The notes under the pieces: generated by a model
Seen by the model: the letters and a program-made list of their open reading frames with translations, nothing else
The model's database searches: none
What the model was told of the DNA's origin: nothing
Made by a program: the position numbers and the translations under genes
In this document: positions 1 through 10,352 of the stretch, piece by piece
How positions within the stretch are numbered: position 1 is the first letter of the stretch
Layout of the letters: each line of letters starts with the position of its first letter
From: Sphingomonadaceae bacterium
Lineage (GTDB): Bacteria > Pseudomonadota > Alphaproteobacteria > Sphingomonadales > Sphingomonadaceae
DNA: 64,000 bases
NCBI GenBank assembly: GCA_947472735.1
Contig: CANJBY010000001.1
Span: 62,001 to 126,000 of the forward strand
Direction of reading: 5' to 3'

Positions 1-410
1 CCTGCCAGCTTCACCCCGGGCAGCAGCACGCCGAGCATCGCCTGGACCTGCGCCTTCTCTGCCCCGCCGGTACCGACGATGGCCTTTTTGACCAGCCGGG
101 TGGCATATTCGTGCACCGGCAGTCCGGCGCGGGCGAGTGCCAGCAGGCAGACGCCGCGGGCCTGCCCCAGCTTCAGGGTCGATTGCGGGTTCTTGTTGAC
201 GAACACCTCTTCCACCGCGCCCTGATCCGGCTGATGGCGTGCAATCACATCGGCGAGTTCGCGATCAATCGTGACCAACCGTTCGGCCAGAGATGCCTTG
301 GGGTCAGTCTTGACCTGGCCATTGGCGATATGGCTCAGCCGGTTGCCGTTCTTCGCCACGATCCCCCAGCCCGTGCAGCTAAGCGAGGGATCGAGGCCGA
401 GAATCAGCAT
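1..410 (-). CDS. ruvC: Crossover junction endodeoxyribonuclease RuvC (3' end runs off window)
   Basis: Reverse translation [31 protein letters not shown]...[21 protein letters not shown]; start CAT at 408-410; adjacent to yebC. Confidence 0.93.
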   Translation of the reverse strand, partial: MLILGLDPSLSCTGWGIVAKNGNRLSHIANGQVKTDPKASLAERLVTIDRELADVIARHQPDQGAVEEVFVNKNPQSTLKLGQARGVCLLALARAGLPVHEYATRLVKKAIVGTGGAEKAQVQAMLGVLLPGVKLA

Positions 411-411
411 C

Positions 412-762
412 TCAGAGCCGCAGCCCGAAGCGCGGCCCGATCTGCATCATTGCCAGGTAGAGCCCGATGGTGAGCAAGCAACCGGCCCCCAGCGCCGCCC
501 AGAACGGGACGCCGCTGCGCAGCAGTGCTGGGATCAGCAGGAACATCGGCAACGAGGGGAGGACGTACCAGAAGGTCGCCTCGGCGTGGATCGCCATGTT
601 TTCCGCGTCCGGCCGGGCATGCCACAGCAGGATCATGCCCAGCACCGAGACCAGCGGCAGCGAAGCCACCAGCGCGCCCATCGCGGGCAGGCGCTTGCCG
701 ATTTCGGAGATCGCCACGATCAACGCGCCTGAAAGCAGTGCTTTCGCGGCCAATTGCCACAT
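412..762 (-). CDS. DUF3147-like small membrane protein
   Basis: 116 aa hydrophobic ORF ([39 protein letters not shown]...). Confidence 0.75.
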   Translation of the reverse strand: MWQLAAKALLSGALIVAISEIGKRLPAMGALVASLPLVSVLGMILLWHARPDAENMAIHAEATFWYVLPSLPMFLLIPALLRSGVPFWAALGAGCLLTIGLYLAMMQIGPRFGLRL

Positions 763-793
763 CAGAGCCGGGGCCTGCTGGTCGCGGCCGCCA

Positions 794-1537
794 TCAGGCC
801 AGCTTTTCCATCACTGCATCGGGGATGTCGTAGTTGCCCCAGACGGTCTGCACATCGTCGTCGTCGTCAAGCACGTCGATCAGCTTGAGCAGGGTGCGGG
901 CCGCATTTTCGTCGACTTCGGTCTTGAGGCCGGGTTTCCAGCCGAGCTTTACGCCCTCGGCTTCACCCAGGGTCTTTTCCAGCTCGCGAGCAACCGGGTG
1001 AAGGGCGTCGATCGCGACCCAGATCTGGTGGCCGTCATCATCACTTTCGACATCGTCGGCGCCCGCTTCGATCGCGGCTTCGAGCACTTTGTCCTCGTCG
1101 CCGGCGACCGCGCCGTATTCGATCAGGCCGAGGCGGTCGAATCCATGGCTGACCGCGCCACTGGCGCCCAGATTCCCGCCGTTCTTGGCAAAGGCCGTGC
1201 GGACATTGGTGGCGGTGCGGTTGCGGTTGTCGGTCAGCGCCTCGACAATCAAGGCGACGCCACCGGGCCCGTAGCCCTCATAGCGCACTTCCTCGTAGTT
1301 ATCGCCTTCGCCCTTGCTGGCCTTGTCGATCGCCCGCTGGATGTTGTCCTTGGGCATCGACTGCGCCTTGGCCGCATTGACCGCAGCGCGCAGGCGCGGG
1401 TTCATGTCCGGATCGGGCATGCCCATCTTGGCCGCGACGGTGATTTCGCGGCTGAGCTTGGAGAACTGCGCCGAGCGCTTCTTATCCTGCGCGCCCTTGC
1501 GATGCATGATGTTCTTGAATTTGGAATGACCTGCCAT
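794..1537 (-). CDS. yebC: YebC/PmpR family protein
   Basis: 247 aa, [21 protein letters not shown]... YebC signature. Confidence 0.96.
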   Translation of the reverse strand: MAGHSKFKNIMHRKGAQDKKRSAQFSKLSREITVAAKMGMPDPDMNPRLRAAVNAAKAQSMPKDNIQRAIDKASKGEGDNYEEVRYEGYGPGGVALIVEALTDNRNRTATNVRTAFAKNGGNLGASGAVSHGFDRLGLIEYGAVAGDEDKVLEAAIEAGADDVESDDDGHQIWVAIDALHPVARELEKTLGEAEGVKLGWKPGLKTEVDENAARTLLKLIDVLDDDDDVQTVWGNYDIPDAVMEKLA

Positions 1538-1593
1538 GATCCGCCGTCAGCTTGGGTTGGAATTTGGCCCAGCCCGTAGCGGAGCAAGCCGCT

Positions 1594-1911
1594 TCACACA
1601 ACCACAGCGGTGCCCGAGACGCTGACCATCAGCATGGAGCCGGCCTTGCCCAGCACTTCGTAATCGATATCGACACCGACCACGGCGTTGCCGCCCAGTC
1701 GCACGGCCGCAGCTTCGAGTTCGGCAAATGCCTCGAGGCGGGCCCCGGCGAGGACCTCTTCATACTTGCCCGAGCGGCCGCCGAAGATGTCCGTGACCGA
1801 GGCAAAGAGATCGCGGACGATATTAGCCCCGGCGATCACTTCACCGGTAACGACGCCGCAATATTGCGTGATCGGGCGGCCTTCGATCGTGGGCGTGGTG
1901 GTGATGATCAT
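1594..1911 (-). CDS. YbjQ/UPF0145 heavy-metal-binding-domain family protein
   Basis: 105 aa [52 protein letters not shown]. Confidence 0.9.
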   Translation of the reverse strand: MIITTTPTIEGRPITQYCGVVTGEVIAGANIVRDLFASVTDIFGGRSGKYEEVLAGARLEAFAELEAAAVRLGGNAVVGVDIDYEVLGKAGSMLMVSVSGTAVVV

Positions 1912-1943
1912 CGCAATTTCCTCTCCGGTCGGGCCGGCCGGGT

Positions 1944-2180
1944 TCAGCCCAGCCCCAGGGCGGCTTTATAGAGATCGAGAATGGTTTCCATCTCGGCGCG
2001 GTCGTCCGGGCTCATCTTCCGCAGGCGGACGATCTGGCGCATGATCTTGGCGTCATAGCCTACCGCCTTGGCCTCGGCATAAACGTCGCGGATGTCGTCG
2101 GCGATGCCCTTCTTCTCCTCCTCAAGGCGTTCGACGCGTTCGATCAGGAGGCGCAGGCGGTCGTCGGTGGTCTCGGCCAT
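1944..2180 (-). CDS. gapR: DUF2312 / GapR family DNA-binding protein
   Basis: 78 aa [47 protein letters not shown]. Confidence 0.9.
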   Translation of the reverse strand: MAETTDDRLRLLIERVERLEEEKKGIADDIRDVYAEAKAVGYDAKIMRQIVRLRKMSPDDRAEMETILDLYKAALGLG

Positions 2181-2317
2181 GGAAATAAATGCTCCGCTAA
2201 GGTGAATCGGTTGGGGGCGCGATAGCGGCGGGAGGGGATTCGGGCAAAGCGGTGCCTGTGGAAATCATTGCAGGATCGATCCGGAACAGTGGCCGGGTCG
2301 AACGCATACAGCCAGCG

Positions 2318-2338
2318 GTCCCGGATCAGGTCCGGGAC
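2318..2338. repeat. Short intergenic inverted repeat GTCCCGGA-TCAGG-TCCGGGAC
   Basis: 8-bp perfect arms, 7 nt after the DUF1244 stop; resembles the intergenic palindromes common in alphaproteobacteria. Confidence 0.65.
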
Positions 2339-2344
2339 GACGGA

Positions 2345-2680
2345 TCAGTGCGCGCCGCCGTTCTTCTTCAGGCTCGCTTCCATCCGCGCCAGTTGCTCCG
2401 CTGTCGCTTCGGTGTGGAACTTTGCCTTCCACTCAGCCGCCGGCATGCCATGGATCACTTCGCGGGCGGTGGCCTTGTCAAACCCGGCGCCGGCATCATT
2501 GATCCAGTCGGCCAGGCAGTTCCGGCAAAACCCCGAAAGTCCCATCAGGTCGATGTTCTGGGCATCGTGGCGGTGGCGCAGATGGCGCACCAACCGGCGA
2601 AACGCGGCGGCGGCAACGGCATCTGGCAGCGCCTCGAGCGGATCGGCAGCGTCTGCATTCGTATTTTCGGAACAGCTCAT
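2345..2680 (-). CDS. DUF1244 domain protein
   Basis: MSCSENTNADAADPLEALPDAVAAAAFRRLVRHLRHRHDAQNIDLMGLSGFCRNCLADW; internal ATG of the 2345..2887 ORF. Confidence 0.88.
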   Translation of the reverse strand: MSCSENTNADAADPLEALPDAVAAAAFRRLVRHLRHRHDAQNIDLMGLSGFCRNCLADWINDAGAGFDKATAREVIHGMPAAEWKAKFHTEATAEQLARMEASLKKNGGAH

Positions 2681-2747
2681 CGGGGTTATCCTTGGTCTTT
2701 GGGTGTGGCTTTGCCATAGGGCAGGCCCTGACTGAAAGGGCAAAAGC

Positions 2748-4226
2748 TTGGCCAAACTCGATCCCCCCAGACTCCAGCCTCGGGGCCGCAAGGTCAAGAT
2801 CCTGGCCACCCTCGGACCCGCCAGCCGCACGCCCGAGATGATCGAACGGTTGCTGCGCGCGGGGGCTGACGCTTTCCGCGTCAACATGAGCCATGGCGAC
2901 CATGAAACTCACGCCGCTACCATCGCCGCAATCCGCGCAGTGGAGAAGCGTCTTGGCCTGACGGTCCCCGTACTGTGCGATCTGCAGGGCCCCAAACTGC
3001 GCGTTGGTCAATTCAAGGACGGCAAGGCGGTGATCCGCCACGGCAGCCATTTCACGCTGGATCGCGATACCACGCCTGGCGACGAAACCCGGGTCTGCCT
3101 GCCGCACCCGGAGCTGTTTGGCGTCCTGCACAAGGGCCAGCGCCTGCTGGTGGACGACGGCAAACTGCGGCTGCGCGTGATCCGTGCCGAACCGGACGAA
3201 ATCCTGTGTTCGGCCGAAGTGGGCGGAGTGATCATGGACCGCAAGGGCGTGAATGTGCCCGATGCCGTGGTTCCTGTGCCCGCGCTGACCGATAAGGACC
3301 GGCGGGACCTCGCCTTCGCGGTTGCGCAAGGTGCCGACTGGATCGCTTTGTCCTTCGTTCAGCGGCCGGAGGACGTTGCGGAAGCGCGCAAGCTGACCGG
3401 GGCCGGCCCGAATGCTCCGGCGCTGATGGCCAAGATCGAAAAGCCGGCGGCGGTCGATCGGCTTGACGAGATCATCGAGCTGTCGGACGGGATCATGGTC
3501 GCGCGCGGGGACCTGGGGGTAGAGCTCAACCCCGAGGAAGTGCCGCCGCTGCAGAAGCGCATTGTCGCGGCCACCCGTCGGTCGGGCAAGCCGGTCGTGG
3601 TGGCGACGCAGATGCTGGAATCGATGATCGAAAGCCCGGCTCCGACCCGCGCCGAAGTCTCCGACGTCGCCAACGCGGTTTACGATGGGGCCGATGCGGT
3701 CATGCTTTCAGCCGAGACCGCCAGCGGTGCCTGGCCGGAAGAAGCGGTAACGATCATGCACCGCATTGCCGCCCAAGTGGAGAGCGATCCGGGCTATGCC
3801 GAGCGGGTTCACTTCACCGAGGTCATGCCCGATGCGACCACTTCCGATGCGCTCGCCCAAGCCTGCGGCGCAATTGCCGCGACGGTGGAAGTAGCCGGTA
3901 TCGTGGTCTTTACCGGTTCGGGCTCGACCGCGCGGAGAGTCGCTCGTGAACGACCCGGCGCGCCGATGCTGGTGCTGACGCCATTGCTGCGAACCGCGAG
4001 GCGGCTCGGGCTGTTGTGGGGCGCCCACGCGGTCCACACCAAGGATATCGGCAGTTTCGAAGAAATGATCGCCAAGGGCAAGCGCATGGCCCTGCGGCAC
4101 GGGTTCGGCCGCGCTGGGTCCCGCCTGATCGCTCTCGCGGGGGTTCCTTTCGGCGTTCCCGGGTCGACCAACCTGCTGCACGTTGTGCGGCTGACCGGCG
4201 ACGAACTGACCCGTCACAGCACCTGA
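2748..4226 (+). CDS. pyk: Pyruvate kinase (TTG start)
   Basis: 492 aa; KVKILATLGPASRTPEMIERLLRAGADAFRVNMSHG, MAKIEKPAAV, GDLGVE motifs. Confidence 0.96.
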   Translation: MAKLDPPRLQPRGRKVKILATLGPASRTPEMIERLLRAGADAFRVNMSHGDHETHAATIAAIRAVEKRLGLTVPVLCDLQGPKLRVGQFKDGKAVIRHGSHFTLDRDTTPGDETRVCLPHPELFGVLHKGQRLLVDDGKLRLRVIRAEPDEILCSAEVGGVIMDRKGVNVPDAVVPVPALTDKDRRDLAFAVAQGADWIALSFVQRPEDVAEARKLTGAGPNAPALMAKIEKPAAVDRLDEIIELSDGIMVARGDLGVELNPEEVPPLQKRIVAATRRSGKPVVVATQMLESMIESPAPTRAEVSDVANAVYDGADAVMLSAETASGAWPEEAVTIMHRIAAQVESDPGYAERVHFTEVMPDATTSDALAQACGAIAATVEVAGIVVFTGSGSTARRVARERPGAPMLVLTPLLRTARRLGLLWGAHAVHTKDIGSFEEMIAKGKRMALRHGFGRAGSRLIALAGVPFGVPGSTNLLHVVRLTGDELTRHST

Positions 4227-4278
4227 TATCGCAAGGTTTCCGTAACGGAAAGCTGCCAGAGTGAAATCCTCGCCGGGC

Positions 4279-4307
4279 TTGACTTGCAAACGGTTTGCAA
4301 CTTGCTA
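4279..4307 (+). promoter_or_regulatory. Putative promoter (TTGACT-17-TTGCTA) containing LacI-type operator TTGCAAACGGTTTGCAA (4284-4300)
   Basis: Dyad TTGCAAA-CGG-TTTGCAA with central CG, in the -35/-10 spacer upstream of the TonB receptor. Confidence 0.55.
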
Positions 4308-4371
4308 ATGCGCCCGGAGGGACAAGATTTTAATCGCTTGATTAAGCCGCATTCATAACCCGGGAGCCTCC

Positions 4372-6651
4372 ATGATCGCCATGTTTCGCACCAGTCTGCT
4401 GCTGGGCGCCGCCGTTTGCCTCGCCGGCACCGCACATGCGCAGGACGTGCCTGCAGACAGCGCGATCGACGCGCTTACCGGCGACATCGTCGTCACCGCC
4501 ACCAAGAAGCGTGATGCGGAGAACGTCCAGGACGTGCCGCAGGCGATCACCGCGCTAGGCTCGGCCAGTCTAGATGCCCTCAAGGTGCGCGACTTGCAGT
4601 CGCTCAGCCATGCTGCGCCGGGCGTCAGCCTCGATCAGGTCGGTACGGTGCGCGGGACGGCCAACTTCTCGATTCGCGGACTGGGCATCAACAGTTCCAT
4701 CCCCTCGATCGACCCCACCGTCGGCACCTTTGTCGACGGGATCTATATCGGGGTAAATTCCGGCGTAGTGTTCGATGTATTCGATCTGGATTCGGTCGAG
4801 ATCGTGCGCGGCCCGCAAGGCATCCTGTTCGGCCGCAATACAACCGGCGGCGCCGTGCTGGTGAATACCGGCAACCCGACGAAGGACTGGCATATCAAGG
4901 CAAGGATCGGTGCAGACGGCCCGATCGACGGTGGCCGGGGTGCCGCAAGCATGACCGGACAAGCTTTGGTTTCCGGCCCACTCTCGGATACGGTCGGGAT
5001 CAAGCTGGGCGTCTACCACAACAGTGACGGCGGCTACTTCAAGAACAAGTTCAACAACGGCAACTACGGCAAGGCCAGCACCACGGCCCTGCGCGGCGGC
5101 CTGGCTTTCGAACTTGGCGCCTTGACGATCCTGGCCAAGGGCGAGCTGTTTGACAGCTACGGTGATGGCGCGGTCACGCAGAACCACGGCCTGTTCTCGC
5201 GCGAGACCTTCGATCTCTCGGTTAACAACGAAGGCTTCTATGACGTGCGCAGCTGGTTCGGCTCCCTCCGCGCCGATTACGAGCTGGGCGAAGGCAAGAT
5301 CACCAGCATCTTCGGTTACCGCCACTATCGTCAGTCGACCGATAACGACATCGACTCCTCGCCGCAGTTCCTGTTCCATTCGGTGACGGGTCTGGCGCAG
5401 GAGCAGCTGTCTGATGAGCTGCGCTACAACGGCAAGTTTGGCGCGCTCGATCTGACGTTCGGTGGCTACCTGTTCCACCAGGAGATCGCCTACGAGGAAG
5501 ACCGCAAGCTTCCGACCTCCACCTCGCTGATCTTCTATGGCGGCGGTCGGCAGGACCACGACGTCTACGGCCTGTTCGCCTCCGCCGATGTCGATGTGCT
5601 GCCGACACTCAAGGCCAACCTCGGGATACGGTGGTCGCAGGAAGACAAGGACGCCGTAATCACCTTCGTGCGGCCGCGGGTCGCCTGCTCGGTGATCGCC
5701 GGGACCTGCCCGGTGAGCGGGTTCAACAGCCTGAGCCCGACCGAGCCCAACGGCTTCACCGACAAACGCAGCTGGAAAAGCTGGACGCCGAAACTGGGCC
5801 TGACCTGGACCCCGGCCGAGCACGTGCTGGCCTATGGCAGCTGGACGCGAGGTTACCGCTCGGGTGGCTACAACCTGCGCATCACCGCCCCGGCAGCCTT
5901 TCTTGCCAACGCCGCGATCACCGGGAGCCCGGCCTTCGATGCCGAAAAGGTCGACAGCTACGAAGTGGGGCTAAAGCTCCAGACCGCGGATCGCAAAGGC
6001 ACGCTCAACCTCGCCGCTTACCAGACCGAGGTCGGCAACATGCAGCGCGAGATCAACCTCTCCAGTCCGAGCTCGGGCGTCGCGCAGTCGATCTACAATA
6101 CCGCCGACGCGCGCATTCGCGGCTTCGAGGCGGAAGGGCGCTATCAGCTGACCGACAGGCTGCTGGTCAGCGGTAGCGTCGGGCACATCGACGCGCGGTA
6201 TACCAAGGTGTTCTATGACATCTCGGGCGATGGCGCGATCGGCGCGGCCGACCTTGAGCTCGCCTTGCCGCGCGTCCCGCGCTGGACCTGGGGTGTCGGG
6301 GCGCTGCATGAAGCGTGGATCGGCGAAACTTCGCGGATCGTCACCCGCGTCGATTTCCAGCACCGCAGCCGCTATGCCTATACCGACAGCAACTTCGGCT
6401 GGGTCGCCGCTTCGGACAATCTCGATGCCAGCCTGACCTGGTATCTGCCGGTCAAGGGCATGAGCATTTCGGTGTGGGGCAAAAACCTGCTCGACGAGGT
6501 GCAGTTCGGTGGCGACACGCAAATTCCGTTCGGCTCGGGCGCCTATTCGGACGGCAACAACCGGCCGTTCGATCCCAGCCCGGCGGCAGGCACTTTCTCG
6601 CCCTTGGCGAAAGGCCGCGTTGTCGGCGTGGAGTTTGGGGTGGAGTTCTAG
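4372..6651 (+). CDS. TonB-dependent receptor
   Basis: 759 aa; signal peptide, TonB box/plug (DIVVTATKK...PGVSLDQVGTVRG...VEIVRGPQGILFGRNTTGGAV), C-terminal aromatic F. Confidence 0.96.
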   Translation: MIAMFRTSLLLGAAVCLAGTAHAQDVPADSAIDALTGDIVVTATKKRDAENVQDVPQAITALGSASLDALKVRDLQSLSHAAPGVSLDQVGTVRGTANFSIRGLGINSSIPSIDPTVGTFVDGIYIGVNSGVVFDVFDLDSVEIVRGPQGILFGRNTTGGAVLVNTGNPTKDWHIKARIGADGPIDGGRGAASMTGQALVSGPLSDTVGIKLGVYHNSDGGYFKNKFNNGNYGKASTTALRGGLAFELGALTILAKGELFDSYGDGAVTQNHGLFSRETFDLSVNNEGFYDVRSWFGSLRADYELGEGKITSIFGYRHYRQSTDNDIDSSPQFLFHSVTGLAQEQLSDELRYNGKFGALDLTFGGYLFHQEIAYEEDRKLPTSTSLIFYGGGRQDHDVYGLFASADVDVLPTLKANLGIRWSQEDKDAVITFVRPRVACSVIAGTCPVSGFNSLSPTEPNGFTDKRSWKSWTPKLGLTWTPAEHVLAYGSWTRGYRSGGYNLRITAPAAFLANAAITGSPAFDAEKVDSYEVGLKLQTADRKGTLNLAAYQTEVGNMQREINLSSPSSGVAQSIYNTADARIRGFEAEGRYQLTDRLLVSGSVGHIDARYTKVFYDISGDGAIGAADLELALPRVPRWTWGVGALHEAWIGETSRIVTRVDFQHRSRYAYTDSNFGWVAASDNLDASLTWYLPVKGMSISVWGKNLLDEVQFGGDTQIPFGSGAYSDGNNRPFDPSPAAGTFSPLAKGRVVGVEFGVEF

Positions 6652-7322
6652 GCTCGCGCGCCGAACAGCGCCGAGCCCACCCGCACATGTGTGGCACCGA
6701 GCATGATCGCGGTCTCGAAATCGTCGCTCATCCCCATGGAGCGGCCGGCGAGTCCGTGATCACTGGCGAGTTTGTCGAGAAGGGCGAAGAACGGCGCGGG
6801 CTCGATGCCAAGCGGGGGCACGCACATCAGCCCGATCACCGGCAGCGCGGCAACGCGGGTTTCGGCCAGCAGCGCGGGTAAATCGGCGATGGCGCAACCG
6901 CCTTTCTGCTCTTCAGCGCCGATGTTGACCTGCACGAAGCACGGGACCTGGCGGCCAGCCTTGTCCATGGCCTTGGCCAGTGCCGCAACCAGCGAGGGCC
7001 GATCGAGCGAGTGGATGCAGTCGAACAATAGCACGGCCTCATCCGCCTTGTTCGATTGCAGTTGGCCCACCAGATGAAGCGCGATGCCCGGGTGCGCCTC
7101 GCGCAAGGCCGGCCACTTGGCCTCCGCCTCCTGCACCCGGTTCTCGCCGAAAACGCGCTGCCCGGCCTCAATCAGCGGGCGGATTGCGTCGGTTGGGTGA
7201 GTCTTGCTGATGGCGACCAGCGTAATCTCGTCCACCTTGCGCTGCGAGATCGTGGCTGCGTGGGCCATGCGTGCGCGCACGGCGGCGAGCAGGTCGGCGG
7301 GTTCGGGCGCTGGTGCGGACAT
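6648..7322 (-). CDS. YggS family pyridoxal phosphate-binding protein
   Basis: 224 aa; LVAISKTHPTDAIRPLIEAGQRVFGENRVQEAEAKW; convergent CTAG overlap with TonB receptor. Confidence 0.95.
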   Translation of the reverse strand: MSAPAPEPADLLAAVRARMAHAATISQRKVDEITLVAISKTHPTDAIRPLIEAGQRVFGENRVQEAEAKWPALREAHPGIALHLVGQLQSNKADEAVLLFDCIHSLDRPSLVAALAKAMDKAGRQVPCFVQVNIGAEEQKGGCAIADLPALLAETRVAALPVIGLMCVPPLGIEPAPFFALLDKLASDHGLAGRSMGMSDDFETAIMLGATHVRVGSALFGARA

Positions 7323-7347
7323 GGGGCGCTGCTATAGCGTTGCGACG

Positions 7348-7857
7348 ATGAAGCGCCAGACCCCTCTGCCCCGCTTGTGGCTGCTGAGCGATGAGCGCAA
7401 CGATGCGCAGCTTGCGCAAGCGCTGCGCCGCTTACCGCGCGGCAGCGGCTTCATCTACCGCCATTACCACTTGCCCACGGCCCAGCGGCGGCTTCGTTAC
7501 GAGGAATTGCGCCGCTTGTGCAGATTGCGCGGCATCGTTCTCGTCCTCGCCGGTTCGCAGCGGGAAGCGCGGGCCTGGCGAGCCGACGCTGCGTATGGCC
7601 GGTCCGGCGAGGTTGCTACCGTCCACAGCTTGCGCGAACTGCGGCGCTGCACCGGCGCCCGGGTGGCATTGCTCTCGCCGGTGTTCCCGACTCAATCGCA
7701 TCCGGGGGCAACCGGGCTCGGGCCGCTGCGCTTCCTGCTCCTTGCCCGGCAAGCGGCACTGCCCGTCGGCGCGCTGGGCGGAATCAACCGGCAGACGGCC
7801 CGCCGCATTCCCGGCACGGCCTGGGCCGCGATTAATGGATTGTCGGGACGTGCTTGA
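7348..7857 (+). CDS. thiE: Thiamine phosphate synthase-like protein
   Basis: MKRQTPLPRLWLLSDERND...LLSPVFPTQSHPGATGLGPLRF...PVGALGGIN. Confidence 0.8.
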   Translation: MKRQTPLPRLWLLSDERNDAQLAQALRRLPRGSGFIYRHYHLPTAQRRLRYEELRRLCRLRGIVLVLAGSQREARAWRADAAYGRSGEVATVHSLRELRRCTGARVALLSPVFPTQSHPGATGLGPLRFLLLARQAALPVGALGGINRQTARRIPGTAWAAINGLSGRA

Positions 7858-7934
7858 ATCGCTGGATTCCCGAGGATTCTTGACGCGGAGTCACTGACTG
7901 GCGCATAATCCGCATCCAACTGAAGGGGTGCATC

Positions 7935-10277
7935 ATGGCCACACGCGCGGGAAGCGCCGGAGCAACGCCGAACTGGCGCGTCGTGCTGAGGCGCAGCCTG
8001 CGGCGCAGCGCGGAGCTGCTCGGCTCCATGACCCTGTTCGCGGGGATGATCGCGTTCAGCCTGGCGATCGTATCCTACCACCAGACCGATGCCTCGGGTT
8101 CGACCGCGGCCGGCGGCGAGGTGCAGAACTGGATGGGCGCGCTGGGAGCATGGGTCGCCGATGCCGCTCTGACCTGGTTCGGGCTGGTCTCGGCGCTGTT
8201 CATCCCGATGCTCTACGTCTTCGCGCGCAAGCTGTGGCGACTGGTCGAGGAGGAGGACGGCGATCTGCCCGCTTCCGACCAGGCCTGGTGGCGCCCTGTT
8301 GCCGTGCTGCTTCTGGCAATGACGCTGCTCGCCACCGTGCTGACGCTCTCCTTCACGCATCCCGGCGGCGGGCTGCCCGCGTCGCTGGGCGGTCTGGCCG
8401 GATTGCTCGGCGCGAAAGCGATTGGCGCGGTCCTGGCACTGTTGCCCGAAGCAGCGCGCGGATGGACGACGCTGGGGCTGGCGCTCGCTTGCCTGGGCGG
8501 CGGAGCGTTTCTGGCCGGGCGAGTGTTCGCGATCGACTGGGGAGCCCTGCTCACCCTGCCGGGTGCATTGAAGCGCGCACCTTCCGTGTCGGCACCCTTG
8601 GCGATCCCGTTCGTCACCTCGCGGGAGAAGCCGCAGCGCCAGCCGCGGGCCCTGCCCGAGCAGCTGTCAGAACCCCGCCGCGCGCCCGAGATCTCGGACC
8701 CGAGCCATCCCGCCAAGCCTGCGCAGTTTTCCGGCAAGAGCCGCCAGGGCGACCTGTTCGACAAGTTCGAGCTCCCGGCGCTCGACCTGCTGGCCGACCC
8801 TCCGCCCTCGAACCACGCCAAGGTCGACAAGCTGGCGCTGGAGCGCAATGCGCGCCTGCTCGAGACCGTGCTCGACGATTTCAACGTAAAGGGCGAGATC
8901 ACCGCTGTCCGCACGGGTCCGGTAGTCACCATGTACGAACTCGAGCCGGCTCCAGGCATCAAGGCAAGCCGGGTGATCGGCCTGGCCGATGACATCGCCC
9001 GCAACATGAGCGCGATTTCCGCGCGCGTGTCTTCGATTCCGGGCCGCACCGTGATGGGCATCGAACTACCCAACGTCGATCGCCAGATGGTCAGCTTCAA
9101 GGAACTGGTCGCTTGCGAAAAGTTCGCCGGATCGCGCGCGCTGCTGCCGATCATCCTGGGCAAGGACATCGCCGGCGAACCCGTGGTGGCAGACCTCGCC
9201 GCCATGCCTCACCTGCTGGTGGCCGGCACCACCGGCTCGGGCAAGTCGGTCGGGCTCAACTGCATCCTGCTGTCGCTGCTCTACCGGTTGACCCCGGCCC
9301 AGTGCCGCCTGATCCTCGTCGATCCCAAAGTGCTCGAGCTCAAGAGCTACGATGATATTCCCCACCTGCTTTCGCCCGTCGTGACCGAGCCGGCGAAGGC
9401 GGTGCGCGCCTTGAAGTGGGCGGTCGAGGAAATGGAACGCCGCTACCGCATGATGAGCGAGATCAGCGTGCGCAATCTCTCCGGCTTCAACGAGAAAGTC
9501 CGCACCGCGATTGCCAAGGGCAAGCCGCTGGGGCGGCGCATCCAGATCGGGTTCGATCCCGACACCGGCGAGGAACTCTACGAGGAGCACCTGCTGGAAT
9601 ATCCGGTGCTGCCGCAAATCGTGGTGATCGTCGACGAACTGGCCGACTTGATGGTCACGGTAGGCAAGGAAGTCGAAGTGCTGATCCAGCGGCTGTCGCA
9701 GAAGAGCCGCGCGGCGGGCATTCACCTGATCATGGCGACGCAACGCCCCTCGGTCGACGTCATCACCGGCGTGATCAAGGCCAACCTGCCGACGCGCATC
9801 AGCTTTGCCGTGACCAGCCGTATCGACAGCCGCACCATCCTGGGCGAACAGGGCGCGGAGCAGCTGCTGGGCAAGGGCGACATGCTCTACAAGCCCAACA
9901 CCGACCCGATCCGCCGCGTGCACGGACCGTTCGTCTCCGACGAGGAAGTGGAGCGGATCGCCGATTTCTGGCGCGGCCAGGGCAAGCCGGACTACGTGGA
10001 TTCGGTTACCGAGGAACCCGAAGACTCGCCCTTCGGCTTCGACGATCTCGACGCCACTGCCTCGGATGCACCGGAAGAGCGCAAGTACCGACAGGTCTGC
10101 CAGATCGTGTTCGAAAGCCAGAAAGCCTCGGCCAGCTGGATCCAGCGACAAATGGGCGTGGGCTACAACACCGCCTCGAAGTGGATCGAGCGCATGGAAG
10201 CCGATGGCTTCGTCGGCCCGGCCAACCACGTCGGGCGGCGCGAGATCTACCGCGACAAGGATGGCAGTCCGTTGTGA
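7935..10277 (+). CDS. ftsK: DNA translocase FtsK
   Basis: 780 aa; N-terminal TM segments, AGTTGSGKSVGLN Walker A, C-terminal gamma domain ASASWIQRQMGVGYNTASKWIERME. Confidence 0.97.
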   Translation: MATRAGSAGATPNWRVVLRRSLRRSAELLGSMTLFAGMIAFSLAIVSYHQTDASGSTAAGGEVQNWMGALGAWVADAALTWFGLVSALFIPMLYVFARKLWRLVEEEDGDLPASDQAWWRPVAVLLLAMTLLATVLTLSFTHPGGGLPASLGGLAGLLGAKAIGAVLALLPEAARGWTTLGLALACLGGGAFLAGRVFAIDWGALLTLPGALKRAPSVSAPLAIPFVTSREKPQRQPRALPEQLSEPRRAPEISDPSHPAKPAQFSGKSRQGDLFDKFELPALDLLADPPPSNHAKVDKLALERNARLLETVLDDFNVKGEITAVRTGPVVTMYELEPAPGIKASRVIGLADDIARNMSAISARVSSIPGRTVMGIELPNVDRQMVSFKELVACEKFAGSRALLPIILGKDIAGEPVVADLAAMPHLLVAGTTGSGKSVGLNCILLSLLYRLTPAQCRLILVDPKVLELKSYDDIPHLLSPVVTEPAKAVRALKWAVEEMERRYRMMSEISVRNLSGFNEKVRTAIAKGKPLGRRIQIGFDPDTGEELYEEHLLEYPVLPQIVVIVDELADLMVTVGKEVEVLIQRLSQKSRAAGIHLIMATQRPSVDVITGVIKANLPTRISFAVTSRIDSRTILGEQGAEQLLGKGDMLYKPNTDPIRRVHGPFVSDEEVERIADFWRGQGKPDYVDSVTEEPEDSPFGFDDLDATASDAPEERKYRQVCQIVFESQKASASWIQRQMGVGYNTASKWIERMEADGFVGPANHVGRREIYRDKDGSPL

Positions 10278-10352
10278 TGGCCTGATCCGGTCCGGCTGGG
10301 GGTTGCCCAAATCCGGTTTCATATGTAACGGTTTTGCGCAAGGAGAGCTTTG

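Noticed and set aside
467-1579. 370-aa plus-strand ORF
   Set aside because: Antisense to yebC and the DUF3147-like gene.
2318-2338. Short palindrome as a mobile element or CRISPR repeat
   Set aside because: I noticed only one copy in this window (not searched exhaustively); best seen as a small intergenic repeat or terminator-like hairpin.
4570-5823. 417-aa minus-strand ORF
   Set aside because: Antisense to the TonB receptor.
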